From: Actinopolymorpha pittospori | GTDB taxonomy: Bacteria > Actinomycetota > Actinomycetes > Propionibacteriales > Actinopolymorphaceae | DNA: 64,000 nucleotides | Direction of reading: 5' to 3' | Assembly: GCF_014873875.1 (NCBI RefSeq) | Contig: NZ_JADBEM010000001.1 | Span: forward strand, 2,294,001-2,358,000 | Part shown: in pieces, positions 1 through 8,910 of the stretch | Numbering within the stretch: the first letter of the stretch is position 1 | Layout: each line of letters opens with the position of its first letter | Program-made: the position numbers and the translations under genes | Notes under the pieces: model-generated | What the model was told of the DNA's origin: nothing | The model's input: the letters and a program-made list of their open reading frames with translations, nothing else | Database searches by the model: none

Positions 1-58
1 GCGGGATCGTACTTTCGGCCGGTTCGGCGCGGCGCGCGGATCTCGTAGCCTCGGCGAG

Positions 59-1210
59 ATGAACCCATGGCGTCGACTGGTCGCGCGGGCCGGGATCGCG
101 ACCGACATCGGGCTCGGTGCCGTGTTCGCCGGAGCGCTGGCCCTCCAGGCGTCCCAGATCGCGGTGAGTTGGGGTGGCGACTACTGGCTGTTCGGCTGCG
201 TCGCCGGGCTGGTGGTCTGCTCGGTCGCTCTGCTGCGTCGACGTCATCTGGTGGGCGCGGCGAGTGTCGGCCTGGTCGTCGCCGTGGCCGCCGTCCTGGT
301 CGGGTGGGTCGCCGACCTGCCGCACGAGCCCGGGCCCGCGCTGGCTCTGGGGCTGGCCGTCCTGGTGGGTTCGGCGATCCGGGCGCTCCCGGTGCGCTCG
401 GCGGTCATCGTCGCGGCCGGGGGGTTGCTGGTGGTCGCCGCCGGCTTCCTCGTGGGGTTGTCCGGTTCCTCCTCCGCCGTCGTGGCCGTGCTGAACAGCA
501 TTACCTGGCTGGGCTCCGTCGCGGCTGGTCTCTACCTCCGCCTGCTCGACACCCAGCGCCGTGCGATCGCCGAGCAGGTACGCCGGGACGAACGCCTGGA
601 ACTCGCGCGGGAGTTGCACGACGTGGTCGCCCACCACATCACCGGCATCGTGCTCCAGACCCAGGCCGCCCAGATCGTCTCCCGTAAGAGCCCGGAGAAG
701 CTGAGCGGCTCGCTCGCGGACGTCGAGGCCGCAGGCTCCGAGGCGTTGGCCGCGATGCGTCGTGTCGTCGGTCTGCTCCGCGACGGCGACGGCGACGACG
801 CGGCCGGAAGTACGCCCCGATCCGAACGGCTCACCGACCTCGTCGACCGCTTCACCGCGCTCGGCCCCGACGTACGTCTGCGGCTGCCCGACGGCGAGCC
901 GGGATGGCCTCCCGAGGTGACCAGCACGGTCTACCGGATCGTCCAGGAGTCGTTGACGAACGTCTCACGCCACGCCGCGCATGCCCGCTCGGTCTCGGTC
1001 AGTGTCGACCGCGAACGCGACGCCGTCACCGTCGAGGTGGTCGACGACGCTTCGCCGATCCCGACGCGGTACCGCCGTGGTGGATATGGGCTGGTCGGGA
1101 TGCGTGAACGTGTCGAGGCGCTCGGCGGCACCGTGCTCGCCGGGCCGCGGCCGGGCAGCGGTTGGTCCGTTCGCGCCACGGTGCCGCTTCTCGCCCAGGA
1201 CCGCCGATGA
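59..1210 (+). CDS. Sensor histidine kinase, NarL/DesK type
   Basis: Membrane sensor kinase that would autophosphorylate and pass phosphate to the response regulator at 1207. Residues 1-165 hold about five or six hydrophobic segments with no recognisable extracellular domain. The HisKA_3 motif ELHDVVAHH follows, with the phospho-acceptor His near residue 187, and then a HATPase_c domain with an N-box (QESLTN) and a G-box (GYGLVGMRERV). At 383 aa it is normal length for the family. The stop overlaps the next start in an ATGA arrangement, so the two are co-transcribed and probably translationally coupled. The signal sensed cannot be read from the sequence. Confidence 0.95.
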   Translation: MNPWRRLVARAGIATDIGLGAVFAGALALQASQIAVSWGGDYWLFGCVAGLVVCSVALLRRRHLVGAASVGLVVAVAAVLVGWVADLPHEPGPALALGLAVLVGSAIRALPVRSAVIVAAGGLLVVAAGFLVGLSGSSSAVVAVLNSITWLGSVAAGLYLRLLDTQRRAIAEQVRRDERLELARELHDVVAHHITGIVLQTQAAQIVSRKSPEKLSGSLADVEAAGSEALAAMRRVVGLLRDGDGDDAAGSTPRSERLTDLVDRFTALGPDVRLRLPDGEPGWPPEVTSTVYRIVQESLTNVSRHAAHARSVSVSVDRERDAVTVEVVDDASPIPTRYRRGGYGLVGMRERVEALGGTVLAGPRPGSGWSVRATVPLLAQDRR

Positions 1211-1863
1211 CCATCCGGGTCCTGCTGGCCGACGACCAGGCGATGGTTCGGGGCGGCCTGCGGCTCATCCTCGAGGACCAGCCCGACATCACGGTGGTCG
1301 CGGAGGCCGCGGACGGTGTCGAGGCGGTCGCCCTCGCTCGGCAGCTACGCCCGGACGTGTGCCTCCTGGACGTCCGGATGCCTCGCCTCGACGGCATCGA
1401 GGTCACCCGCGCGCTGGCCGGCCCGAACGTTCCCGACCCGCTCCGGGTGGTGGTGGTGACCACCTTCGACCTCGACGAGTACGTCTACGGGGCACTGCGC
1501 AGTGGCGCGGTCGGCTTCGTCCTGAAGGACGCCGGTCCGGTCCTGCTCGTGGAGGCGGTCCGGGCGGCGAACGCCGGTGACGCGTTGATCTCCCCGTCGG
1601 TCACCCTCCGGCTGCTGCGGCGGATGGCGGTGGGCGGTGCACCGGCGACGCACGGGCCGAGCCGACCGCTGTCCGAACGGGAGACCACGGTCGCCCGGGC
1701 GATCGCCCGGGGCCGCACCAACCAGGAGATCGCGGCCGAGTTGTTCATCTCGCTCAGCACGGTGAAGAGTCACGTGTCCGGGATCCAGGCCAAGCTCGGC
1801 GTACGGAACCGGGTCGAGGTCGCTGCCTGGGCCTGGGAGAACCGGATCGTGGGAACGCCGTGA
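1207..1863 (+). CDS. LuxR/NarL-family response regulator
   Basis: DNA-binding response regulator of 218 aa, cognate to the kinase it overlaps by 4 nt. The receiver domain has acidic residues near 9-10, a phospho-acceptor Asp near 55 (CLLDVRMP) and the conserved Lys in FVLKDAG. The C-terminal LuxR helix-turn-helix (LSERE...TNQEIA...STVKSHV) covers roughly residues 155-212. The ATG at 1207 is preferred over upstream in-frame codons because translation from it opens directly into the receiver fold (MTIRVLLADDQ). No target operon is evident; the next gene is convergent. Confidence 0.95.
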   Translation: MTIRVLLADDQAMVRGGLRLILEDQPDITVVAEAADGVEAVALARQLRPDVCLLDVRMPRLDGIEVTRALAGPNVPDPLRVVVVTTFDLDEYVYGALRSGAVGFVLKDAGPVLLVEAVRAANAGDALISPSVTLRLLRRMAVGGAPATHGPSRPLSERETTVARAIARGRTNQEIAAELFISLSTVKSHVSGIQAKLGVRNRVEVAAWAWENRIVGTP

Positions 1864-1865
1864 GG

Positions 1866-1891
1866 CCGCGCCGGCGGGCCTACCGGCGCGG
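1866..1891. terminator. Stem-loop between convergent genes
   Basis: Perfect 9-bp inverted repeat, CCGCGCCGG then an 8-nt loop then CCGGCGCGG, just after the response regulator stop and before the end of the convergent DinB gene. There is no T-tract, which is common in high-GC actinomycete terminators. A bidirectional terminator role is inferred from position. Confidence 0.55.
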
Positions 1892-1912
1892 GTGCACAGC
1901 GCGGGTGGTCGG

Positions 1913-2425
1913 TCAGGCCTGCGCCGTGGCCGGTCGGTCCCAGATGCGTCCGGTGACCCAGGCGTACTCCCAGGCCTGGATGTCGGGTGGCTCGATGCCG
2001 AAGCCCGTCAGGATCGCGCAGACCTGCTCCCGGTGATGGTTCGCGTGGTTCAGCGCCTGCGCGAGGAAGATGCCGGCGTGGACCTCGCGGATGCCGTCGT
2101 CGACGATGATCACGCGTTCGACGTCGATCGGACCGGCCAGCAGGTGCTCCCAGAGGCGCTCCGCGTCCTCGGCCCACGTCGCGAGCGTGGCCAGGTCGAC
2201 GTCCTCCTCCTGGTCGAGCCAGGGGAGTGAACCGTCGGTCAGGCGTCGCACGTAGCTTCCGTCGGAGGTGATGATGTGCTGCAGGGTGGCGACGATGCCG
2301 CCGAACGTTCCGACGCCCGGCGTCGCGAGCTGTTCCTCGGTCAGGTCTTGCTCCTGGCAGAACGCCACGAGCCTTCGGGTGGCCCAGTTGTTGTGCCGGA
2401 CCGCGTCGAGCAGGACCTCGTTCAC
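1913..2425 (-). CDS. DinB-family protein
   Basis: Protein of 170 aa with the four-helix DinB/YfiT fold signature: an N-terminal NNWATRRLV helix, a middle histidine (TLQHI) and a C-terminal HANHHREQ motif. These are the usual positions of the metal-binding histidines. Members are probable metal-dependent thiol S-transferases (mycothiol or bacillithiol) or stress proteins; the substrate is unknown here. The GTG start at 2425 has a strong AGGAGGAG ribosome-binding site. It is the third gene of an arsR-SRPBCC-DinB run on this strand, about 97 nt after the SRPBCC gene. Confidence 0.85.
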   Translation of the reverse strand: MNEVLLDAVRHNNWATRRLVAFCQEQDLTEEQLATPGVGTFGGIVATLQHIITSDGSYVRRLTDGSLPWLDQEEDVDLATLATWAEDAERLWEHLLAGPIDVERVIIVDDGIREVHAGIFLAQALNHANHHREQVCAILTGFGIEPPDIQAWEYAWVTGRIWDRPATAQA

Positions 2426-2522
2426 GATCTCCTCCTGCGTCGGAAGTGATGATCGCGCACGCTACCCGGGGTCCCGCTCGACGCTGTACTGCTTTTCCGG
2501 CCGCCGACTGGCGTCTCTCGCC

Positions 2523-2987
2523 CTACTCGGGCTGGTGGGCGTGCTCGGCGGTGAGAGTGGCGACGTAGGCGTCGCAGCGGTCGAGGCTGGTGACGAAGCC
2601 CGCCTGCGCCTCGGCGCTGAGGTACGGGGCCGGGACGTTGGTCTGATGCGTGACCACCTCGGTGCGCCCGTCGTGCAGGTCGACGAAGGTGATCGTCGTA
2701 CGCATGCCACCCTCGACGTCGGCCTCGACCCACACCAGCCGGTCGGGGCGGACGACCTCGGCGTAGACGGCCCGCATGGTGTAGGTGCTGCCGTCGGCGT
2801 CGTTGACCATGGTGGTCTCGAAGGCGCCGCCGGGCCGCAGGTCGATGGTGATGTTGTCGACCGGCGTGGTGGTCCCGGTGGGACCCCAGAAATGCGTGAG
2901 GTGCTCGGGTGTCGTCATGCAGTCGAACAGCAACTCAGGTGACGCCTGGTGGATGCGCCGGTAGGTGAGCTCACCGGTCTCGGTCAT
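2523..2987 (-). CDS. SRPBCC (AHSA1-like) domain protein
   Basis: Protein of 154 aa with an activator-of-Hsp90-homology / START-like fold: an early hydrophobic strand, the segment HFWGPTG, and a FETTMVNDADGSTYTMRAVY strand region, ending in the long C-terminal helix. Such proteins bind hydrophobic ligands and are regularly encoded next to an ArsR regulator. The ATG overlaps the arsR stop by 4 nt, so the pair is translationally coupled. A second ArsR-SRPBCC pair lies at 28403-29259. The ligand is unknown. Confidence 0.9.
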   Translation of the reverse strand: MTETGELTYRRIHQASPELLFDCMTTPEHLTHFWGPTGTTTPVDNITIDLRPGGAFETTMVNDADGSTYTMRAVYAEVVRPDRLVWVEADVEGGMRTTITFVDLHDGRTEVVTHQTNVPAPYLSAEAQAGFVTSLDRCDAYVATLTAEHAHQPE

Positions 2988-3349
2988 GGTGTCGTTTCCT
3001 CTTTCGACGCTGGGGTTCGCCTGGCGCGCAGGGTCGCCAGGTGCTCGTCAAGGCGGTCATGACGGTCGGCCCAGACCTGCCGGTGGAGTGCGATCCAACC
3101 GGCCGCAACGTCGAGTTGCTCCGTGTCGAGGGTGCAGGGCCGCGACTGCGCCGTGCGCGTTCGCGAGATCAGGTGGGCGCGCTCCAGCACCTTGAGGTGT
3201 TTGGAGATCGCCTGCTGTGTCATCTCGAACGGCTCGGCCAACTGGCTTACCGTCGCGTCGCCCTCGGCCAGACGCTCCAGGATCGCGCGCCTGGTGGGGT
3301 CGGCCAGCGCCGAGAACACCAGGCTCAACTCATCGTCAACGACCGTCAC
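2984..3349 (-). CDS. ArsR-family transcriptional regulator
   Basis: Winged-helix repressor of about 121 aa: FSALADPTRRAIL, then the recognition helix region (VSQLAEPFEMTQQAISKHLKVLE). It lacks the Cys metal-binding motifs of true metalloregulators and resembles the subgroup that controls SRPBCC genes. An in-frame GTG at 3382 would add 11 residues. The GTG at 3349 is preferred because a plausible promoter (-35 at 3384-3379, -10 at 3361-3356) ends just upstream of it, implying a leaderless transcript. An ACAAC-N6-GTTGT palindrome lies just upstream. Confidence 0.88.
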   Translation of the reverse strand: MTVVDDELSLVFSALADPTRRAILERLAEGDATVSQLAEPFEMTQQAISKHLKVLERAHLISRTRTAQSRPCTLDTEQLDVAAGWIALHRQVWADRHDRLDEHLATLRARRTPASKEETTP

Positions 3350-3355
3350 ACCCCG

Positions 3356-3396
3356 ACCATATCCACAACCGCTCGTTTGCACAACCGGATGGTTGT
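3356..3396 (-). promoter_or_regulatory. Promoter and ArsR operator candidate
   Basis: Reading leftward: ACAAC-N6-GTTGT palindrome (3396-3381), a -35-like TTGTGC (3384-3379), a 17-nt spacer containing a further GGTTGTG half-site, and a -10-like TATGGT (3361-3356), 6 nt before the GTG at 3349. The same ACAAC-N6-GTTGT word overlaps the start of the second arsR gene at 28395-28410. That supports an operator shared by both regulators, or by two with related specificity. Confidence 0.5.
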
Positions 3397-4037
3397 GTAG
3401 GACAGCCGTGTCGACCTCAGGGGAGGAGAGGGCCGCGGCGGGATCGGGGTCTTTGCCCGATGTCGAACGGCTGCGGCGAGTGCGAGGTTCGGGTGAATGA
3501 TGTCGGGTCGACCAGGGCCGCGGGCTGGGTATAGTTCACAAGAGACTGGCCGGAAGGCCTCAGCCCAGCGGAGACATCTCTTCCCGTGCGCCTGATGTTC
3601 GTTCCCGTAGAAGCCCACAGTCCAGACGCCTCGGCCACTGCCGGGGGTCCTCCGGGCGTGGCTTCCGGAGGCGGCACGGAGTTCTACGTCGCGGCGTTCG
3701 TCGCCTCATCCATCGGCGCGCCAGGCCAGGGTGACAGCGCGATCGAGCGCTTCGCCCAGGCGGTGGCGACGATGTGGAGAAACCCGCTCATCGCGTGAAG
3801 CGCACGAGTGCGTCCGATGGCTTCCTGAGGAGTCGGTGACTCGACCTCAGAGCCGCATTTCCCTTCCTGGTGCGCGTACGGCCAACAGGTAAGGGGACGC
3901 GCTCGGCCCCACATCCTGCATGTCCGTAGCTCCGTTCACCTCTCCGGAAGTGGCGAGTACGGAATGCACTCTCGACCCTGTTCCTGTCCCGATCCGTGCT
4001 GCCGTCTGCCGCAGCACCAGAGCGGAATTCGGTGATC
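3397..4037. other. About 640 bp with no convincing gene
   Basis: No frame here combines a start, a ribosome-binding site and a recognisable protein. A 70-codon frame at 3586-3798 (GTG start) is the best candidate but matches nothing I know. A -10-like TATAGT is at 3530-3535 without a good -35. A short palindrome GAGTC-GGT-GACTC is at 3830-3842. The stretch could hold decayed coding DNA or the regulatory region of the FAD oxidase gene downstream. Confidence 0.4.
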
Positions 4038-5442
4038 ATGAGCTCGAAGATCGCAACCGCGACAATGCTCCGTTCCTCCGTCCTTGGCCCGGTCTTCCTT
4101 CCCGGAGAGGACGGATACGCCGAAGAGGCGTCGCCCTACAACCTGGCACTCACTCACCACCCCGGAATCATCGTCGGCGCGACGAACGCGGCCGACGTGC
4201 AGGAGACGGTTCGTTGCGCGAACGCGGCGGGGGCTCCTGTCGCTGTTCTCAACACAGGTCACGGCCCATCCACGGCCTGTCCGGACGATGCCATCCTGAT
4301 CACGACGCGCAGGATGCGCCACGTGGCAGTCGATTCATCATCCAGAACGGCTCGGGCCGAGGCCGGCGTGCTGTGGGGTGAGGTCGTCGAGCGTGCCAGC
4401 GAGCTCGGCCTCGCTGCCCTCGCCGGATCGTCTCCGACCGTGGGGGTGGCCGGCTACACGCTCTCCGGCGGCGCGAGCCCTGTCATGGGCCGAACCTACG
4501 GCTGGGCAGCCGATCACGTGCAGAAGATCGAGGTGGTCACCTCAGACGGCCTGCTCCGGCAGGCCACGCCGAGGTCCGAGGCGGACCTCTTCTGGGCCCT
4601 GCGCGGCGGGAAGGGAAACTTCGGAGTTGTCACGGCACTGGAGTTCTCGCTCTTCCCGGTGAGCCAGCTGTACGCGGGTGCGCTGATCTTCGCCGGCGAT
4701 GACACGGAGGCCGTCCTGCGTGCCTACCAGGCGTTCACCGTCACGGCACCAGAGGAGATGAACTCGTCACTGGCCCTTCTGCGCCTGCCGGATGTTCCCT
4801 TCGTTCCTGAGCTCATGCGCGGAAAGCTCACGGTGACCGTGCGAGTCTCCTACCTGGGGAGCGAATCTCGTGGTCAGGAACTCGTGCGACCTCTCAGGGA
4901 CTCGGCGCAACCCATCCTGGACACCGTGGGTGTCCTTCCCTACGCACAGATCGCGTCCATCCACTCCGACCCCACCGATCCCGGCATCGCGATCGAGCAC
5001 TTCGCCATGCTCAGCGAGTTCACACCCGCAGTGATCGACACGATGCTGGAGGTCGTGGGCCCGGAGGCGTCGACCGGAATCACGATGGTCGACCTGCGTC
5101 AGCTCGGCGGCGCGTTGGCCAGGCGGCCCAAGGTGGCGAACGCGATCGGGAATCGTGATGCCGCCTTCGGAGTCTTCGCGCTGACGGTCGTACCACCCGA
5201 GCTGGTCGAGGCGTCCAGGGAGTCGGGTCGGGAGCTCACGAAGCGCCTGGAGATCGTGGGGAAGAACTCCGACCGGAATCCGAGCTTTCTCTCCCCTGCC
5301 GACGCCGACGGCGATGGTGTGCGACGCGCGTACGAGTCGCACACCTACCGGCGGCTGCAGGAGATCAAGGCGCCAGGTGGATCCGAAGAACCTGTTCAGG
5401 TTCAGCCACAACATCCCGCCGCACGAACCGCCGCGCGGCTGA
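4038..5442 (+). pseudogene. FAD-linked (BBE-type) oxidase, frameshifted at 3' end
   Basis: FAD_binding_4 oxidoreductase of the berberine-bridge family. It has the flavin-attachment histidine segment (NTGHG, near residue 75), the PTVGVAGYTLSGG loop and RGGKGNFGVVTALEF. The usual second, Cys flavin-attachment position appears to be Ser. The C-terminus breaks: after YRRLQEIKA near 5378 the frame runs on without homology to 5912, whereas the next frame gives VDPKNLFRFSHNIPPHEPP and a TGA at 5440-5442. This is the canonical family ending. One extra base around 5376-5381 explains it. Either a mutation or a base-call error; the rest of the protein looks intact. Unlike the paralogue at 54697 it has no Tat signal. 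Confidence 0.8.
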
Positions 5443-5535
5443 TCCGACTGGCTGTGAACGATGGTGTCTGGGTGCGTGACGATCCCGGCATTCGTGGCGT
5501 TACTCCTACGGTCATCGAGAACCCAGGAGCATCGC

Positions 5536-6852
5536 ATGTTCAGTGCACGAGGTTGGTCCCTTCGCCTGGTCGCCGCCGCGACCATCGGCGGGTCGCTGCT
5601 ACTCGCGGCGTGCCAGGCGACCACCCCTCCGGCCACTGCGCACGGACCGAGCGCGCGCCCCGCCGCCAGGGCACAGGGACTCACCGACTACTCCATGCGG
5701 GTCACGTTGTTCGCGGGCGGCGATCAGTCGAAGGCTGGGAAGGCCTACGGCCCGGTTCGGCAGGCACTGGAAAGGATCGTCGACCGAACGAACGTCCTCG
5801 GTGGCATCGCCCATCGAATGGTCGAGCCGCGTTGGGCGTTGGACGCTCTCTCGGGGGACGAGCAGAGTGCGGATGTCGAGTTGAACGAGGTCTGTGCGAC
5901 CGGGGTCGGTGAGCAGGCCAGCTTCGCCGTTCAGGCTACCGATCATGGCGGAGGTCTCGGCCGGTTGAAGCGGGCCGCCTGCGTGGGCTCAGGCCGCGGG
6001 GTCACCTTCGTTCCTGACCGCCTCGTGAACGCGCTCGACTTGGACGACGTGCCCGGCGTCGTCGCGCCGTACGCGATGGAGGACTTCGTCGCCGCCGCCG
6101 TACTGGTCGAACGGTTGGCCGTGGAGGGCTTCTTCGACGGCGGCGGAGAGCTCGCGATTCTCGATCCAGGTAGGGAGTTCAGCCCCGCGATAGCGACCAA
6201 CATGGAGCGCGCGCTCCAGGACGCGGCGGACATCTTCGACCCACTCATCATCACCGACAAGGTCGACACGCAGGCGCAGATTGACAGACTGGTCGGTCGA
6301 CTCGTGAGCGAAGGTGTCGACCGCGTCATCTACTTCGACGACGCGCCCACCATGAGCGGAGTCGTCCGGGCCATGGTCGCGCAGAAGTTCACCCCGCCGC
6401 TCGGGCTCGTTGCCAACGCCCAGTCCAACTCGGTCATCTCGACGCTGAACTATCCCGCGCGGCAGGTCTACGCGGTCTCGACAGTCGGCGCCTACCCCAC
6501 GACCAACGGCACCCGCACATCGCTCCCCGACTACGACGTGACCAAGGAATGCCTGACCGCGAAGGACGTCGACACGCTCGGCCTCGACGGGCCGCGCATC
6601 TCCGTGGTGCTCGAGGCGTGCGACATGCTGGCACTGATCAACACCGTGATCGACGCTGACGGTACCAAGCCGACCACCGCTTCCTTCTACGACGGACTGG
6701 CCAAGGTTTCCAACTTCGAGTCGGCGTATGGCACGACGCTGGACTTCAGCCTCAACCGGATCGGTGCCACCCAGGTGTGGGACCTGCGAGGAGACCCCAT
6801 CTGCCGCTGCCTCAAAGTGGTGAGCCGCTCGCATTCGGTGTCCATTGACTAG
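5536..6852 (+). CDS. Lipoprotein, periplasmic-binding-protein-like (copy 1)
   Basis: Secreted lipoprotein of 438 aa. A signal peptide (RLVAAATIGG...) ends in the lipobox LAAC-Q. The mature part has the alternating alpha/beta layout of type I periplasmic binding proteins, resembling Peripla_BP_6 branched-chain amino-acid receptors. It has several cysteines conserved with the next gene (CATGVG, AACVGSG, ECLTA, EACDM, CRCLKV), suggesting disulfides. The ATG at 5536 has an AGGAGC ribosome-binding site; an upstream start at 5461 would disrupt the signal peptide. No permease or ATPase gene is adjacent, so transport is unproven and a sensing role is possible. Confidence 0.85.
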   Translation: MFSARGWSLRLVAAATIGGSLLLAACQATTPPATAHGPSARPAARAQGLTDYSMRVTLFAGGDQSKAGKAYGPVRQALERIVDRTNVLGGIAHRMVEPRWALDALSGDEQSADVELNEVCATGVGEQASFAVQATDHGGGLGRLKRAACVGSGRGVTFVPDRLVNALDLDDVPGVVAPYAMEDFVAAAVLVERLAVEGFFDGGGELAILDPGREFSPAIATNMERALQDAADIFDPLIITDKVDTQAQIDRLVGRLVSEGVDRVIYFDDAPTMSGVVRAMVAQKFTPPLGLVANAQSNSVISTLNYPARQVYAVSTVGAYPTTNGTRTSLPDYDVTKECLTAKDVDTLGLDGPRISVVLEACDMLALINTVIDADGTKPTTASFYDGLAKVSNFESAYGTTLDFSLNRIGATQVWDLRGDPICRCLKVVSRSHSVSID

Positions 6853-6890
6853 GTGGCGCCGATCGGACCATCAAGACCTGGGAGCGTCGA

Positions 6891-8219
6891 ATGTTCAGCG
6901 CACGAGATCGGACCCTCCGCCTGGTCGCCGCCGCGACCGTCGCCGCGACGCTGTTGCTCGCGGCGTGCCAGGCGACAACCCCGCGAGCCGCGTCGGAGGA
7001 CGCGCGCGCGAAGCCCGCCGGGAAGGCCCTCGGCCTCACCGACTCCTCCATGCCGATCACGTTCTTCGCGGCGGGAGACGAGCGGTCCACACAGTGGCAG
7101 ACCTACGGCCCGGTCCGCCGGGCCCTGGAGAAGGTCGTCGGGAAGAGGAACGCCGCCGGCGGCATCGCCCACCGGAAGATTGAGCCGCTGTGGGCGTTGG
7201 ACGCTCTGCGGGGCGGCGCCGATCGAGACGAGGACACCGAACTCGAGGCGATCTGCGCCGCTGGCGTCGGCGAGCGGCGCAGCTTCGCCATTCAGCCGAC
7301 CGATCACGGAGGCGACCTCGGCCGGCTGCAACGTGCCGGCTGTGTGGGATCGGGCCACAGCATCACCTTCGTTCCCGACCGGGTGGTGAACACCGTCGAG
7401 TTCGACAAGATGAACGACGTCGTGGCGCCATACGCGCTGGAGGACGTGACCGCGGCCAACGTGCTGGTCCACCGGCTGACCGCGCGGGGCTTCTTCGAGG
7501 GCGACCCGGCCGTCGCCTTCCTCGACCCGGGTGGGGAGTTCGACATCACCGTGCGGACCGTCATGGCCAGTGAGCTGTTGGTGACGGCCGGGATCCTGGA
7601 ACCACTCATTGTCACCGACGAGGCGGAGACGGAGGCGCAGGTCGGGTCCCTGGTCCGAAAGCTCCAGAGCGAAGGTGTCGAACGTGTCGTCTACTTCGAC
7701 GACGAGCCCAATCTGGTCGCGATCACGCGCGCCATGGTCGCGCAGGGGTTCACTCCTCCCCTCGCGATGATCGCCAGCGCCCAGTCGAACGCGGTCCTGT
7801 CCTCGTCCAGGTACCCGGCGCGGAAGGTTTATGCGATCTCGTCAGTCGGCGCCTATCCAGCGGCGGGTGGCGCGGCGCCCGCAAGCGCGTCGCTACCCGA
7901 CACCGAGGCTGTCAAGGCGTGCTTGACGGCCTGGGACGGCAGCCGCCTCGAGGTCGACGGCCTGCGCATCCCCACGGTGCTGGAGGCCTGCGACATGCTG
8001 GCTCTGCTCGACAGCGCGCTCCCTGCCGCTGTCGAACCATCGACGGCCTCCTTCGCCGACGGCCTGGCCGGGCTCACTCACTTCGAGTCGGCATACGGCG
8101 TCACGCTGGATTTCAGCCACGGTCACGCCGGTGCCACCGAGGTGTGGGACCTCCGCGGCCACCCAGCCTGCCACTGCCTTGAGGCGGTGGGCGGTCCGTA
8201 CCCGTTGGCGGACGAGTAG
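6891..8219 (+). CDS. Lipoprotein, periplasmic-binding-protein-like (copy 2)
   Basis: Paralogue of the preceding gene, 442 aa, starting 38 nt after it. The first residues (MFSAR, RLVAAAT), lipobox LAAC-Q, cysteine positions and overall fold match copy 1, and even the leader (GGGAGCGTCGA before ATG) resembles that of copy 1. The arrangement indicates tandem duplication followed by divergence. Family-level function is ligand binding outside the membrane; the ligand is unknown. The downstream gene is convergent. Confidence 0.85.
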   Translation: MFSARDRTLRLVAAATVAATLLLAACQATTPRAASEDARAKPAGKALGLTDSSMPITFFAAGDERSTQWQTYGPVRRALEKVVGKRNAAGGIAHRKIEPLWALDALRGGADRDEDTELEAICAAGVGERRSFAIQPTDHGGDLGRLQRAGCVGSGHSITFVPDRVVNTVEFDKMNDVVAPYALEDVTAANVLVHRLTARGFFEGDPAVAFLDPGGEFDITVRTVMASELLVTAGILEPLIVTDEAETEAQVGSLVRKLQSEGVERVVYFDDEPNLVAITRAMVAQGFTPPLAMIASAQSNAVLSSSRYPARKVYAISSVGAYPAAGGAAPASASLPDTEAVKACLTAWDGSRLEVDGLRIPTVLEACDMLALLDSALPAAVEPSTASFADGLAGLTHFESAYGVTLDFSHGHAGATEVWDLRGHPACHCLEAVGGPYPLADE

Positions 8220-8255
8220 GACGTGCCCGCGCCTCCGTTGACCGCGGACACGTCC
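8219..8255. terminator. Possible stem-loop between convergent genes
   Basis: GGACGTG at 8219-8225 pairs with CACGTCC at 8249-8255 across a 23-nt G+C-rich loop, between the end of lipoprotein copy 2 and the convergent GNAT gene. There is no T-tract. The terminator call rests on location only. Confidence 0.3.
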
Positions 8256-8285
8256 TGGCTCGCATTCGGCTTCGAACCGCGTTCC

Positions 8286-8900
8286 CTAGCGGTCCTGGAG
8301 GTCCATCACCATCGTGGAACCCCAGTCCGCCCGGCGTTCCTCGTGGAAGCCGATCGCCTGGTAGAAGGCGAACGCGCCCGGGTTGCCGCTCCCGACGCCC
8401 AGGTGCAGGCCCCGTACGCCGCGGGCGCGCAGCGCGTCGGTGAGGGTGGTGACGAGCCGCCGGCCGAGCCCCGACCGCTGGCCCCTGGGCAGGATGTCGA
8501 TGTGCAGGTGCGCGGGGTACTTCTCGTAGAGGTCGTCGGGGGTCGGTCGTGAACGGTGGATGTGCGCGATCCGCAGCCAGTCCTGCGTTCCGTCCTGTGG
8601 GTCCTGCCCCAGTGACACGGGGTACTGCTCCCGCAGCCCGGGCCACCAGTGCTCTTCCTGCCAGGTCTCGAACTCCAGGGTGTCCGCGGTGGCGATGATG
8701 TAGCCGAGCACGCCCTGCTCGTCGACCGCGACGAAGCTCAGACCGGGGTCGGCGACGGGGTAGGGCCCGGCGTAGGTGTGTGCCAGCAGGTCGGGGTTGC
8801 GGTAGAGGGCGGTGGCGTCCTGGCCGGAGTCGCCGGTGCGCAGGCACACCTGATACATGCCGGGCAGGTCGAAGGGCTGGTACGGGCGAACCGTCACCAT
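8286..8900 (-). CDS. GNAT acetyltransferase, O-GlcNAcase C-terminal type
   Basis: GCN5-related N-acetyltransferase of 204 aa. It has the subgroup features seen in the acetyltransferase-like domain attached to O-GlcNAcases: MYQVCLRTGDSG..ALY, HTYAGPYPV, YPAHLHIDILP, and the acetyl-CoA loop RGQRSGLGRRL followed by GNPGAFAFYQAIGF. The ATG at 8900 has an AGGAG site and lies 10 nt after the GH9 stop, making it the last gene of the glycosidase operon. Given that context, N-acetylation of a glucosamine-type sugar is an attractive but unproven role. Confidence 0.88.
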   Translation of the reverse strand: MVTVRPYQPFDLPGMYQVCLRTGDSGQDATALYRNPDLLAHTYAGPYPVADPGLSFVAVDEQGVLGYIIATADTLEFETWQEEHWWPGLREQYPVSLGQDPQDGTQDWLRIAHIHRSRPTPDDLYEKYPAHLHIDILPRGQRSGLGRRLVTTLTDALRARGVRGLHLGVGSGNPGAFAFYQAIGFHEERRADWGSTMVMDLQDR

Positions 8901-8910
8901 CGATGATCTC

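Noticed and set aside
3586..3798. 70-codon frame in the gap before the FAD oxidase
   Set aside because: GTG start with poorly spaced GGAGAC and no familiar motif; too weak to list as a gene, though the C-terminal part is not obviously non-coding.
4038..5912. Reading the FAD oxidase as a 625-aa protein reaching into the lipoprotein gene
   Set aside because: The extension beyond 5380 has no homology and overlaps a better gene; the true C-terminus lies in the next frame.
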